Below are positions 18,101 to 24,519 of a stretch of 29,900 bases of DNA, piece by piece. Every line of letters starts with the position of its first letter. Position 1 is the first letter of the stretch. The stretch is taken from contig CAJTZX010000047.1 of NCBI GenBank assembly GCA_910584345.1, positions 1 to 29,900 of the forward strand. Direction: 5' to 3'. Below the pieces are notes generated by a model. It saw only the letters and a list, made by a program, of their open reading frames with translations. It was not told where the DNA came from and searched no databases. Source of the DNA: an uncultured Eubacterium sp. GTDB lineage: Bacteria; Bacillota; Clostridia; Lachnospirales; Lachnospiraceae. Made by a program: the position numbers and the translations under genes.

Positions 18101-18144
18101 AGATAGCCGAAATCTATCAGCTAAAGTTTCAGGTGGAATTATGA
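15127..18144 (+). CDS. Type IIG (Eco57I-like) restriction enzyme and adenine methyltransferase
   Basis: A 1005-residue protein joining nuclease, methylase and target recognition. The N-terminal 120 residues are an HsdR_N-like nuclease domain with PD-X13-EAK (P72, D73, E87, A88, K89), the pattern I recall for R.Eco57I. A helical connector follows. The N6-adenine methylase has motif I DIACGSG from residue 390 and the catalytic NPPY at 540-543. Residues beyond about 650 resemble a TaqI-like specificity region. Such enzymes cut at a fixed distance from an asymmetric site and methylate one strand. The start is the second of two tandem ATGs, six bases after AGGGGA; an ATG at 15100 has no usable spacing. 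It overlaps the next gene by four bases. Confidence 0.92.
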   Translation: MNKEELQRLVSQYERNAKTYKNAKEYNEQDCRDEFISPLLECFGWDVHNKKGAPPQYKEVVVEKFSSQKERPDYTLTLNGVSKIFVEAKKPSVEIRLETAPARQARSYGWNAKHKISVLTNFEYFMIYDTTSRPKEGDLPHVSLYRCYHYSQYADAYEEISSLLSKETVYSGAFDAFVNGNFQSSGRYASEIDEIFLKQMNEWRLEIGSDLYQKSLKYHDMDLLNDVVQEFMNQIIFLRICEDRNLPLYKSLKEAAENKKQLSWTLFRIFQEADKRYNSKLFAQDAADTILFDLDVKIIHKIIQALYYPQNPYMFHMIEPGILGKIYESFLTECLIVEQGQVALTAKGAYRYRSVVSTPTEIVKYMVKMALEPHCAGKTPQQIRSLKIADIACGSGVFLEEAYQYLIDYCVQWYLKNRPDVLSEQSNGKKKLPFEEKKAILKSCIYGTDIDIHAVWVSRFNLLIKLMEEETPASVHDCVPALPDLDENIKNGNALITREDLDDDVCSVELLCKVIPFAWESFWENKDKNETYGFTVIVGNPPYVKTEDMHTLETDTEFYVYKKKYQTAYKQFDKYFLFLERAMQLLQADGTLCYIVPNKFYKTDAGQMLRQFLADKMIQLDDFGDMQLFPDKTIYSSIVLCTNAKTEQMKYTNVSSLAELWAGDVQEYIMVANASLGSAPWRLSTDIGFMKMVTKMEEHAKPLGEIVNIFNGIQTSAERPEPVYWFTQKEVLEETKELVRIQKFDGIYEIEKSILKPYFKPTKADEKGMQTYSLLHTDKRIIFPYTEEGNLIEIDVLQRDYPGTYAYLNACYDLLVPKCLNHGVGRDIKNATMQNWYQYGRTQALTAFFHTPKLIVRVLSRQPMYAYDTQDMLIASGGTAGYCAIAASKDCKYDLAYIQAWLNHPYTEQLLCTMGSDFEGGYTARGTYLLKKIPFLELDFAKKEQKAAYDAVVSDTKKIYHLNERLQTKSDRRTKEVIEREKEKLIRQIEAQIAEIYQLKFQVEL

Positions 18145-19841
18145 TTTTAAAAGAAGACAGTACAAAGCAGAAATTAAGAGGCGCTTATTATACTCCGGAA
18201 AGAGTAGCGGAAAAGATGGTAGAGTTTTTTCAGGAAGATTCTTCGATTCACTCCATTTTGGAACCAAGCTGCGGAAACGGTGTATTTGTAGATATGGTCC
18301 AAAAAAAACAGCTGTTAAAAGACGGAGATACAATGACAGCGATAGAAATAGAAGATAGTGAAGTAAAAAAAGCAGAAAAGAAAATCTATTCGTCTGCTGA
18401 TATCAGGCTGTTTGCGATGGACTTTTTTCAGTATTATGCAGAAAATAAAGACGAGGCACGGTTTGATCTGATACTTGGCAATCCTCCCTATATCCGGTAT
18501 CAGTATTTAGAAGAGCGGCAGCGCGCGGAAATGTCAGAGATTTTGACAGAACATGGAATGAAATCAAATAAGCTGATTAATACATGGGTTGGATTTTTGG
18601 TGGCGTGTGTTCATTTGCTGCGTGAGAAAGGAAAAATAGCGTTTGTCATACCGGCAGAGATTTTGCAGGTAGCTTATGCGGAAGAACTGCGGCTGTTTCT
18701 GGCAAAGAGCTTATCAAACATTACGCTGCTGACGTTTGAGGAACTGATCTTTCCGGATATCGAACAGGAAATTGTTATTTTTGTCGGCGAAAAAAGCGAA
18801 GAAGAAAAAGAAGAAAATAAAGAGGAGAAGAAAAAAGAAAAAAATGTAGAAAAAAAACAGAGGCAAAAAGATGGGCAAAAAGGAATTCGAATTATCGAGC
18901 TGAATAACCTTGAAGATCTGCAAACGCTAAAGCTGCCCGAAAATGGCTTTCAAAAGATGAATCGCGTCCATGAAAAATGGACGAAATATTTTATGAGCCG
19001 GCAGGAAAACAGGTTGATTACACAGATGAAACAAGACAGCCGTTTTCGGAAATTATCAGATATGGCATTGATTAATATCGGCATTACTACCGGAAACAAT
19101 AAATATTTTTCCGTTACCAAAAAGACTGTAGAAGAATATGGTCTGGAACATGTGGTAAGGCCGCTGATTGGAAGAAGCTCCCATGCCGGAAGCGTTTATT
19201 TTCGAAAGGAAGACTGGCTGGCGAATGCAGAAAGCGGTAAGGCAGCATATTTGATCGATTTTCCGGATGTGCCGATAGAAACATATCCAAAAAAGCATCG
19301 TGCCTACATTAAAAAAGGTGAAAAAAATAAAGAACATGCGGGATACAAATGCAGAATCCGGGACAGATGGTACCGGGTACCTTCTATCTGGGTGCCGGAT
19401 GCTTTTTTTCTGCGGAGAAACAATCTGTATCCAAAGTTTGTATTAAACTGCTGTGAAGCCGTCTCAACAGATACCATGCACAGAATAAAGTTTCATGATG
19501 GCATAGAGCCGGAACGGGTCGTTTTGTCATACTATAACAGTATATCTTTTGCATTTACAGAAATCTGCGGGCGCAGCTATGGCGGCGGCGTACTGGAAAT
19601 ACTGCCGGGAGAGCTTGGAAACGTAGTATTGCCTGTACTGGATGAAATTCCGCTGGAGCAGGTGCGGGAGATTTTGTATCAGGTGGACGAGATCGTGCGA
19701 AAAAAAGAGCCGATCGAAAAAGCGCTCGATCTGGTAGATCGGGAGATACTTGTGAATGGATTGGGATTTGAGGGAGAACTTTGTGCGACAGCCAGGAAGA
19801 TTTGGAAAAAGATGCAGCGCAGGAGACTGAAACGCGGGTAG
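18141..19841 (+). CDS. N6-adenine DNA methyltransferase, companion of the type IIG enzyme
   Basis: A 566-residue TaqI/Eco57I-class methyltransferase. Motif X is GAYYTP (residues 14-19), motif I EPSCGNGVF (41-49) and motif IV NPPY (114-117). The C-terminal half is a target-recognition region similar in style to TaqI-type enzymes. The size pairing with the upstream 1005-residue protein closely resembles Eco57I (a bifunctional nuclease of about 1000 residues plus a methylase of about 540). The likely task is full protection of the host sites. A Lys/Glu-rich low-complexity stretch at about residues 217-247 interrupts the fold and probably forms a surface loop. Translation is coupled through an ATGA overlap. 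Confidence 0.92.
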   Translation: MILKEDSTKQKLRGAYYTPERVAEKMVEFFQEDSSIHSILEPSCGNGVFVDMVQKKQLLKDGDTMTAIEIEDSEVKKAEKKIYSSADIRLFAMDFFQYYAENKDEARFDLILGNPPYIRYQYLEERQRAEMSEILTEHGMKSNKLINTWVGFLVACVHLLREKGKIAFVIPAEILQVAYAEELRLFLAKSLSNITLLTFEELIFPDIEQEIVIFVGEKSEEEKEENKEEKKKEKNVEKKQRQKDGQKGIRIIELNNLEDLQTLKLPENGFQKMNRVHEKWTKYFMSRQENRLITQMKQDSRFRKLSDMALINIGITTGNNKYFSVTKKTVEEYGLEHVVRPLIGRSSHAGSVYFRKEDWLANAESGKAAYLIDFPDVPIETYPKKHRAYIKKGEKNKEHAGYKCRIRDRWYRVPSIWVPDAFFLRRNNLYPKFVLNCCEAVSTDTMHRIKFHDGIEPERVVLSYYNSISFAFTEICGRSYGGGVLEILPGELGNVVLPVLDEIPLEQVREILYQVDEIVRKKEPIEKALDLVDREILVNGLGFEGELCATARKIWKKMQRRRLKRG

Positions 19842-19879
19842 TGTATCGATGGTGGCAATGGAGATATTGCGGATTTCTC

Positions 19880-19908
19880 TTGAAAATAATTGTATACTGT
19901 AGTATAGT
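19880..19908 (+). promoter_or_regulatory. Promoter of the small membrane protein gene
   Basis: TTGAAA (19880-19885) and TATAGT (19903-19908) are spaced 17 and lie 35 bases before the start codon at 19943, just after the methyltransferase stop. Confidence 0.65.
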
Positions 19909-19942
19909 AAATACAAACATAATAATAAGGAGGAAGCTGATT

Positions 19943-20203
19943 GTGATGGAGGCATTAGTAATGATTCTTTCATTACTTATTATTTCACTTGAACTTTTTT
20001 TTGCGCCCATTCTGCTGCAAATAACAGATCAGAATGCAACGCTGATAGATATGATAAACAGAATCATACACTCATCTTATAAGTATGGATTCATACTGCC
20101 TGTTATATTGCTGGCAGCTGCGGGGATTCGGTTGGCAGTGAAAAAACTGATCTTATTGGATCAGAAGTTTAGACATGAGCGTATAGAGAATAGTAACAAA
20201 TAA
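19943..20203 (+). CDS. Small two-helix membrane protein, unknown function
   Basis: An 86-residue protein I do not recognise. Residues about 3-25 (LVMILSLLIISLELFFAPIL) and 48-72 (YGFILPVILLAAAGIRLAV) are hydrophobic helices joined by a short polar loop, with a basic C-terminal tail. A perfect AGGAGG at 19928-19933 is nine bases before the GTG at 19943; an ATG follows as the next codon. The frame is open upstream into the methyltransferase end, but the promoter and ribosome binding site both support the short form. It may be part of the restriction module or simply sit beside it. Confidence 0.65.
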   Translation: MMEALVMILSLLIISLELFFAPILLQITDQNATLIDMINRIIHSSYKYGFILPVILLAAAGIRLAVKKLILLDQKFRHERIENSNK

Positions 20204-20248
20204 ACCAGAATCAGGTAAATATGTGTATATTTTATATCTAAATAGCAG

Positions 20249-20294
20249 AAAAAACAGTGCATTTTTCAAAAGAAAAAAGAACGCACTGTTTTTT
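20249..20294. terminator. Long bidirectional terminator
   Basis: A 12-bp stem, AAAAAACAGTGC (20249-20260) with GCACTGTTTTTT (20283-20294), encloses a second small stem (TTTTTC/GAAAAA). It is flanked by A- and T-runs on the correct sides for termination in both directions, between convergent genes. Confidence 0.85.
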
Positions 20295-20308
20295 ATTTGT
20301 ATCAAGAA

Positions 20309-20338
20309 AACAGTTCAATGGGTTATCGGAACTGTTAC
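20309..20338. repeat. GTAACAGTTC palindromic repeat, copy near holA
   Basis: Perfect 8-bp arms AACAGTTC (20309-20316) and GAACTGTT (20329-20336), the right arm continuing to GTTAC. The inner sequence AATGG...TTATCGG is shared with the copy at 27252. It lies 18 bases beyond the 3' end of holA, after a terminator. Confidence 0.75.
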
Positions 20339-20355
20339 GTATTAAGATTTTACGA

Positions 20356-21339
20356 TTATGGATGGGCGCTGTATTTGACAATCAGAAGTTCCACTGCAAT
20401 TTGATCGGTTATTTTTCCTGTCTTACTGTCTGTTTCCAAACTGATGCCGTCATTTAATGCCTGTATCAGTTCTGTTTTAGAAAAGCAGGAAGCCTGTTCC
20501 AAAGATCGTTTTACCGCAAATGGAGGAATGCCTGCTTTTGAGGCCATAGTTTTTGCATCCAGTCCTGCTTTTTGCATGGATTTTAAATCGAGCAGAATCC
20601 GAAACTGGCGGTTGATCAGATACAGGATACGCATCGGAGCTTCTTTTAATGCGAGCAGGTCATAGTATAAGGAAAGCGCGCGTTTTTGGTTTCGTTTTCC
20701 GATTGCATGTACCATTTCGAAGATTTGATTTGTTACCTGTTCTGTACATATGGCATTTACATCTGTAGCATCGATCACTTCTTTATTCAGTGTATAGCAT
20801 AACAGCTTTTCCAGTTCTTTATCAATGTTGCCCATATCGGAGCCTGTTTTAGATAAAAACAGCTGCAAAACGTTCTGTGTGATTTTTTTATTTTCCCTTT
20901 TTAAACGGCCAAGTATCCAACGAGTCAGTAATTGCTCGTTTTGCTGTGCGAATTCAATGGCGCGGCCGGATTTATTGGCAGCTTTGTACATTTTGCCGCG
21001 TTTGTCCACTTCGGATTCCGTAAAGACGAGGATCGTAGAGGAGGGCAGATTTGGCAGATAGTTTGCAAGCGTCTCACAGCTGTTTTTAAAAAAACCGCTG
21101 TCTTCGACAACGATCAGTCTGTAGTCGGCAAAAAACGGAAGTGTTTCAGCAAGATCTATGATTGCCTGTGGATCTGCATGCTGTCCTTCAAAACGGGAAA
21201 AATTGATCGTATCATCCGGTGGGATAAGAGCTTGCTTTAATTTTTGTTTATATTGCTGCTTTAAATAATTTTCGCTGCCATAGAAAAGGTAGATGTTTTG
21301 GAACTTTTTCAGGCGGATATCTTCATCAATCGTTTTCAT
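20356..21339 (-). CDS. holA: DNA polymerase III delta subunit
   Basis: 327 residues matching HolA (YqeN of Bacillus), the clamp-loader subunit that opens the sliding clamp. The N-terminus IYLFYGSENYLKQQYKQKLK is the family start. The central part has VVEDSGFF and FTESEVDKRGKMYK, the region with the AAA+-like fold, and the C-terminal helical collar contains NQIFEMVHAIGKRNQKRAL and LYLINRQFRILLDLK. AGGAGG precedes the ATG. It shares strand with rpsT upstream, but a strong terminator separates them. Confidence 0.92.
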   Translation of the reverse strand: MKTIDEDIRLKKFQNIYLFYGSENYLKQQYKQKLKQALIPPDDTINFSRFEGQHADPQAIIDLAETLPFFADYRLIVVEDSGFFKNSCETLANYLPNLPSSTILVFTESEVDKRGKMYKAANKSGRAIEFAQQNEQLLTRWILGRLKRENKKITQNVLQLFLSKTGSDMGNIDKELEKLLCYTLNKEVIDATDVNAICTEQVTNQIFEMVHAIGKRNQKRALSLYYDLLALKEAPMRILYLINRQFRILLDLKSMQKAGLDAKTMASKAGIPPFAVKRSLEQASCFSKTELIQALNDGISLETDSKTGKITDQIAVELLIVKYSAHP

Positions 21340-21372
21340 TCATGCGCCTCCTGTCTGCAATAAATAGGAATA

Positions 21373-21405
21373 ATAAAAACCACCGATTAGAGGGAATCAG
21401 TGGCT
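21373..21405 (-). terminator. rpsT terminator
   Basis: On the minus strand an 11-bp stem (AGCCACTGATT with AATCGGTGGTT, two G-T pairs) and a 6-base loop run into TTTTTA. It lies directly after rpsT. Confidence 0.88.
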
Positions 21406-21439
21406 TTCTTAGTATTTTTGCTGTTTAGTCTTATAAAAA

Positions 21440-21703
21440 TCAGGACATTTTATTAACAGCCTGACTTAATCTGGATATCTTTCTGGAAGAAGTATTCTTG
21501 TGATAAACGCCCTTTGTAACTGCTTTTGCAAGTTCGCTCGTTGCAGATTTCAATGCTGTCTTAGCAGCTTCTTTATCGTTTGCGGCGATCGCAGCATCTA
21601 CTTTTTTGATCGATGTTTTTACTTTTGAGCGGATTGATTTATTTTTGGCAGCTCTTTTTTCTGCGACAAGAATTCTTTTCTTTGCTGATTTAATATTAGC
21701 CAA
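21440..21703 (-). CDS. rpsT: 30S ribosomal protein S20
   Basis: An 87-residue protein starting (M)ANIKSAKKRI, the standard S20 N-terminus, and rich in Lys and Ala throughout; it binds 16S rRNA early in assembly. The start is TTG at 21703, eight bases after GGAGG. An ATG nine codons upstream overlaps the ribosome binding site and would give a non-family extension, so I rejected it. A non-ATG start is known for S20 in other bacteria, where it keeps translation weak and supports autoregulation. The gene has a strong promoter, a structured leader and its own terminator, so it is monocistronic. Confidence 0.96.
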   Translation of the reverse strand: MANIKSAKKRILVAEKRAAKNKSIRSKVKTSIKKVDAAIAANDKEAAKTALKSATSELAKAVTKGVYHKNTSSRKISRLSQAVNKMS

Positions 21704-21731
21704 CTGAAACACCTCCATTTGCGGTATCATT

Positions 21732-21758
21732 GCAACAGTTCTTAAAACAATCTGTTAC
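21732..21758. repeat. GTAACAG-type palindrome inside the rpsT leader
   Basis: GCAACAG (21732-21738) pairs with CTGTTAC (21752-21758), with one G-T pair, just upstream of the rpsT ribosome binding site. It belongs to the same motif family as the copies at 8010, 20309 and 27252, here transcribed as part of an mRNA leader. Confidence 0.5.
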
Positions 21759-21786
21759 ATCTGATTTTTCTTATTTTCTTATCCTG

Positions 21787-21823
21787 GTGTTCATTATGCG
21801 GACACGGACAAACTAATGAACAC
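21787..21823 (-). promoter_or_regulatory. rpsT leader hairpin
   Basis: A perfect 10-bp inverted repeat, GTGTTCATTA and TAATGAACAC on the minus strand, with a 17-base loop, lies a few bases after the predicted transcription start. It is not followed by a U-tract. It may be a mimic of an S20 binding site or a DNA operator; the sequence alone does not decide. Confidence 0.55.
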
Positions 21824-21833
21824 GCTCTAAATT

Positions 21834-21862
21834 ATAATAGAATAATTGAAATGTTCTGTCAA
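21834..21862 (-). promoter_or_regulatory. rpsT promoter
   Basis: A consensus TTGACA (21857-21862) and TATTAT (21834-21839) on the minus strand are spaced 17, as expected for a strongly expressed ribosomal protein gene. The transcript would have a leader of about 125 bases. Confidence 0.85.
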
Positions 21863-21932
21863 TACATAAAATGAGATTTTTTGTAAAAACTTATCATAGG
21901 AATTTATGATTATGATGAAAGAGGTAAGGAAC

Positions 21933-22895
21933 ATGTATCAGGTACGGACCGATCTGGCGCTGGAAGCGCGTGAAAAATTTGAAGAAGATAATGTGGAAAT
22001 CAAAGGGGTGCGCTTAGATGAAGAACAGGTGGCGCCGGATATCCATATCAGCAGCGTCGTCATCGAGACGGAAAACGGAGCAAAAGCAATGGGCAAGCCA
22101 AAAGGAAATTATGTTACGTTGGAAGCCAAAAATATGACAGAGGAAGATGAAGGATATCACAGAGAAATATCGATACAGCTTTCTAAAATATTAAAGCGTC
22201 TGCTGCCACAGAATAAGGATTTTACAACACTCGTAGTTGGACTTGGCAATCGCGCGGTTACACCGGATTCTCTTGGGCCGAGAGTGGTGGATAACCTTTG
22301 TATTACAAGACATATTATCAAAGAATTTGGCAAATATGTCATCGGAGACAGCTGCCATAAATCTGTCAGCAGCATCGTACCGGGTGTGATGGCGCAGACT
22401 GGAATCGAATCTATGGAAATTGTGCGGGGCATTACGAAAGAGACTGCACCAGATGTTATCATTGCTGTAGATGCGTTGGCGGCGCGCAGCACAAAGCGTT
22501 TAAATCGAACGATACAGATTACGGATACCGGTATTAATCCGGGTTCCGGTGTGGGAAATCACAGACATGCGTTAAACAATGAAAGCATTGGGATTCCTGT
22601 AATTGCTATCGGGATACCAACCGTTGTGGATGCGGCAACGATTGTAATTGATACGATGAATAACCTGCTAGATGCCATGAGCCAGGCAGAGCAGTTGCAG
22701 CGTATCGGCAGTTCTTATAAACAGCTGGATATGATGGAAAAATATGAGCTTGTACGGGAGCTTTTGACGCCGCAGTTAAATACACTGTTTGTGACGCCGA
22801 AAGATGTGGATGAGGCGGTAAAACGGTTAAGCTTTACTGTTTCGGAAGGAATTAATATTGCGCTGCAAAAAGAGGAAGAGCAGATACATCTTTAA
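21933..22895 (+). CDS. gpr: Spore germination protease GPR
   Basis: A 320-residue aspartate-type protease that degrades small acid-soluble spore proteins at germination. It has the RTDLALEA segment at the autoprocessing site (zymogen cleaved before the Asp), GLGNRAVTPDSLGPRVV, GVMAQTGIE, and ITDTGINPGSGVGNHR. Its presence marks an endospore former. I chose the ATG at 21933, eight bases after GAGG; a start at 21912, nine bases after AGGAA, is also possible and would lengthen the propeptide from 6 to 13 residues. The holA-rpsT-gpr neighbourhood is shared with Bacillus. I found no clear forespore-specific promoter. Confidence 0.94.
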   Translation: MYQVRTDLALEAREKFEEDNVEIKGVRLDEEQVAPDIHISSVVIETENGAKAMGKPKGNYVTLEAKNMTEEDEGYHREISIQLSKILKRLLPQNKDFTTLVVGLGNRAVTPDSLGPRVVDNLCITRHIIKEFGKYVIGDSCHKSVSSIVPGVMAQTGIESMEIVRGITKETAPDVIIAVDALAARSTKRLNRTIQITDTGINPGSGVGNHRHALNNESIGIPVIAIGIPTVVDAATIVIDTMNNLLDAMSQAEQLQRIGSSYKQLDMMEKYELVRELLTPQLNTLFVTPKDVDEAVKRLSFTVSEGINIALQKEEEQIHL

Positions 22896-23411
22896 AATAA
22901 TAACAGCAGACGATAATTCGCAAAGCAAATCTTTCCTGCAGTATAAACTGACAGATGGAATTGCTTTTGGATCATCGCCTGCTGCTTCATCTGATGTTTA
23001 GTGAACGTATGTTCCGTACACATATGCTTAGTGTACATATTCTCTGCGCTTTTCAAAGCATCTGTAAGCAGTACCGTTTTTCGTATAGCCGTTCGTCGAA
23101 TAGGAAATTTCATTTTGAACTGTATCGGCGCATGCTTCCTGCAAAATACATTCAAAACTGCGTGGCTGTTTTTTTTCACGCTGCTGCTCATCTTTGCGTT
23201 TGGAAACCGTATCGTGAAGATTTGTAATGAACATTACGTTTTCAATCCGAAATAAATGATTAACATATGCTGCTTTACTCCCCTCCCTGGTTGTAAATTT
23301 CAACAGTTACTACACGATGCGCATCATGCATAAGACACTATCAAATTCCATTTTTTAGTGTTCTTATCATTAATATCGGCACATTCTGTTTTTTCTTAAC
23401 AGTATTTGGGA
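22896..23411. other. Gene-poor gap between gpr and the LysR gene
   Basis: 516 bases with no gene I can support. Contents are a degenerate direct repeat of about 19 bases with a 30-base period (22996-23014 and 23026-23044), a GATGCGCATC palindrome near 23315, a CAACAGTTAC half of the dispersed motif near 23301, and a 6-bp dyad (ACACTA/TAGTGT) near 23335-23362 that might end transcription. The plus frame ending at 23255 has, in its last 60 codons, a basic stretch and a hydrophobic helix (WLFFFTLLLIFAFGNRIV) with plausible codon use. In Bacillus this position holds spoIIP. Confidence 0.5.
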
Positions 23412-24383
23412 CTATATAACGTCATTTTTAAATACACAGGCAGGAATTTCTTCCGGGAGCTGCAGTGCACGGTAGCGGTTTAATACTGACTGCAGCGTTT
23501 GGATGCCAGGAGATGTTATGCTATCAGAAACAGGACAGTCAGATGGGGATGAACTGTCGGCAGTCTGTTTCAGACAGACAAGCTTAAAATAGCGATCCCA
23601 TGCGTCATTTTCGTAGCGGAAAATTTTGACAGCCTGGTGCATACATTCATGTTTTACAAGTCTTTGAGACATTACGGCAAGAGCGTTGTTATAGATAACG
23701 GCGTTTAATATCGTGCGTGGACAGTTGGCTTCCCAGGCAATGCGGATGTGGATATTGTGGGAGGATAGATACTGTTCAAACAGCTTTCGTGTGCCACTTC
23801 CTTTTTCGCGAATCGCAAATTTTCTGCCTTCCAGTTCCGATGCCAGAACAAGATCTTTTTCGTAAAACTCGTGGTTTTTTCCGCATACAAGAACAAGGGA
23901 ATCTTCCACAATAGGGATACTGATAAGCTCATGAGATTCAATAATCCCTTCTACGACTGCTACATCCAGCTCACGCCGGAGCAGTCTTTGTTCGATTTCT
24001 TCGGTATTGCTGACAAACGAATAAATATCTACTTTGGGAGATTCTGCTTCCATATCAGCGATTACTTTTGACATCAGGCAGGTACCTACCGTCAGGGAAG
24101 AACCAATGCGCAGCGGGATTCTTTCTTTTAGCCGCTGCATGGAAAGCTCCAGGTTGTCAAAATTCCCAACAGTCATAAGGGCAAGATTTAATAGTTGCTG
24201 TCCTGCTTGCGTAATATATAGTTTTTTGTGCAGACGTTCAAATAGCTGTACGTGGTAGTGATCTTCCAGATCACGAATCGCCTGACTGACCGTTGGCTGC
24301 GTTAAATACAAGCGATTTGCGGCAGCACTCATAAAACCGGTTTCTGCTACAGCGATAAATATTTTTAAATGCCGGATTGTCAT
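23412..24383 (-). CDS. LysR family transcriptional regulator
   Basis: A 323-residue LysR-type regulator. Residues 1-60 are the winged helix-turn-helix (LKIFIAVAETGFMSAAANRL, then LTQPTVSQAIRDLE), followed by the linker helix. The effector domain spans about residues 90-290, with IGSSLTVGTCLMSKVI and AIREKGSGTRKLFEQYL. The C-terminal 40 residues are longer than usual and Ser/Pro-rich (SSSPSDCPVSDS). It is divergent from the four-domain sulfur-redox gene, the classical arrangement for a LysR regulator and its target. The effector cannot be inferred. GAAAGGAAA precedes the ATG. Confidence 0.93.
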   Translation of the reverse strand: MTIRHLKIFIAVAETGFMSAAANRLYLTQPTVSQAIRDLEDHYHVQLFERLHKKLYITQAGQQLLNLALMTVGNFDNLELSMQRLKERIPLRIGSSLTVGTCLMSKVIADMEAESPKVDIYSFVSNTEEIEQRLLRRELDVAVVEGIIESHELISIPIVEDSLVLVCGKNHEFYEKDLVLASELEGRKFAIREKGSGTRKLFEQYLSSHNIHIRIAWEANCPRTILNAVIYNNALAVMSQRLVKHECMHQAVKIFRYENDAWDRYFKLVCLKQTADSSSPSDCPVSDSITSPGIQTLQSVLNRYRALQLPEEIPACVFKNDVI

Positions 24384-24417
24384 AAGTATTTCCTTTCAAA
24401 ATATAGATTTTTTCAAT

Positions 24418-24468
24418 AATATAAATTATATTTTACGATTTTATTTTATGACTGACAAGTATTATAAT
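24418..24468 (+). promoter_or_regulatory. LysR-controlled divergent promoter region
   Basis: A 15-base A+T dyad (24418-24432, arms AATATAA and TTATATT around one A) lies between the divergent genes. A perfect TATAAT (24463-24468) for the plus strand has no recognisable -35 box (TTTATT at the right distance). A good -10 with a poor -35 next to a dyad fits activation by the LysR protein. Confidence 0.55.
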
Positions 24469-24519
24469 GAAAGAAATGGAAACATGTTAAATTTATTAAC
24501 GAGAGGAGAAAATAAAAGA

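Noticed and set aside
18714..18923. Minus-strand frame rich in Phe and Leu inside the methyltransferase gene
   Set aside because: The hydrophobic run is only the complement of the Lys/Glu purine tract.
19781..19942. N-terminal extension of the small membrane protein into the methyltransferase gene
   Set aside because: A promoter and a perfect AGGAGG lie inside the extension, and its translation is an out-of-frame reading of methyltransferase codons.
20313..20340. Palindromes considered as CRISPR repeats
   Set aside because: The copies are single, kilobases apart and have no regular spacers or cas genes nearby.
21840..21932. Forespore sigma-factor promoter for gpr
   Set aside because: I looked for sigma-F/G-like boxes, but no pair with good spacing was convincing.
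24448..24519. Upstream ATG of the sulfur-redox fusion
   Set aside because: It precedes the predicted -10 box, and the flavoprotein fold begins at MKYVILGG directly after a ribosome binding site.
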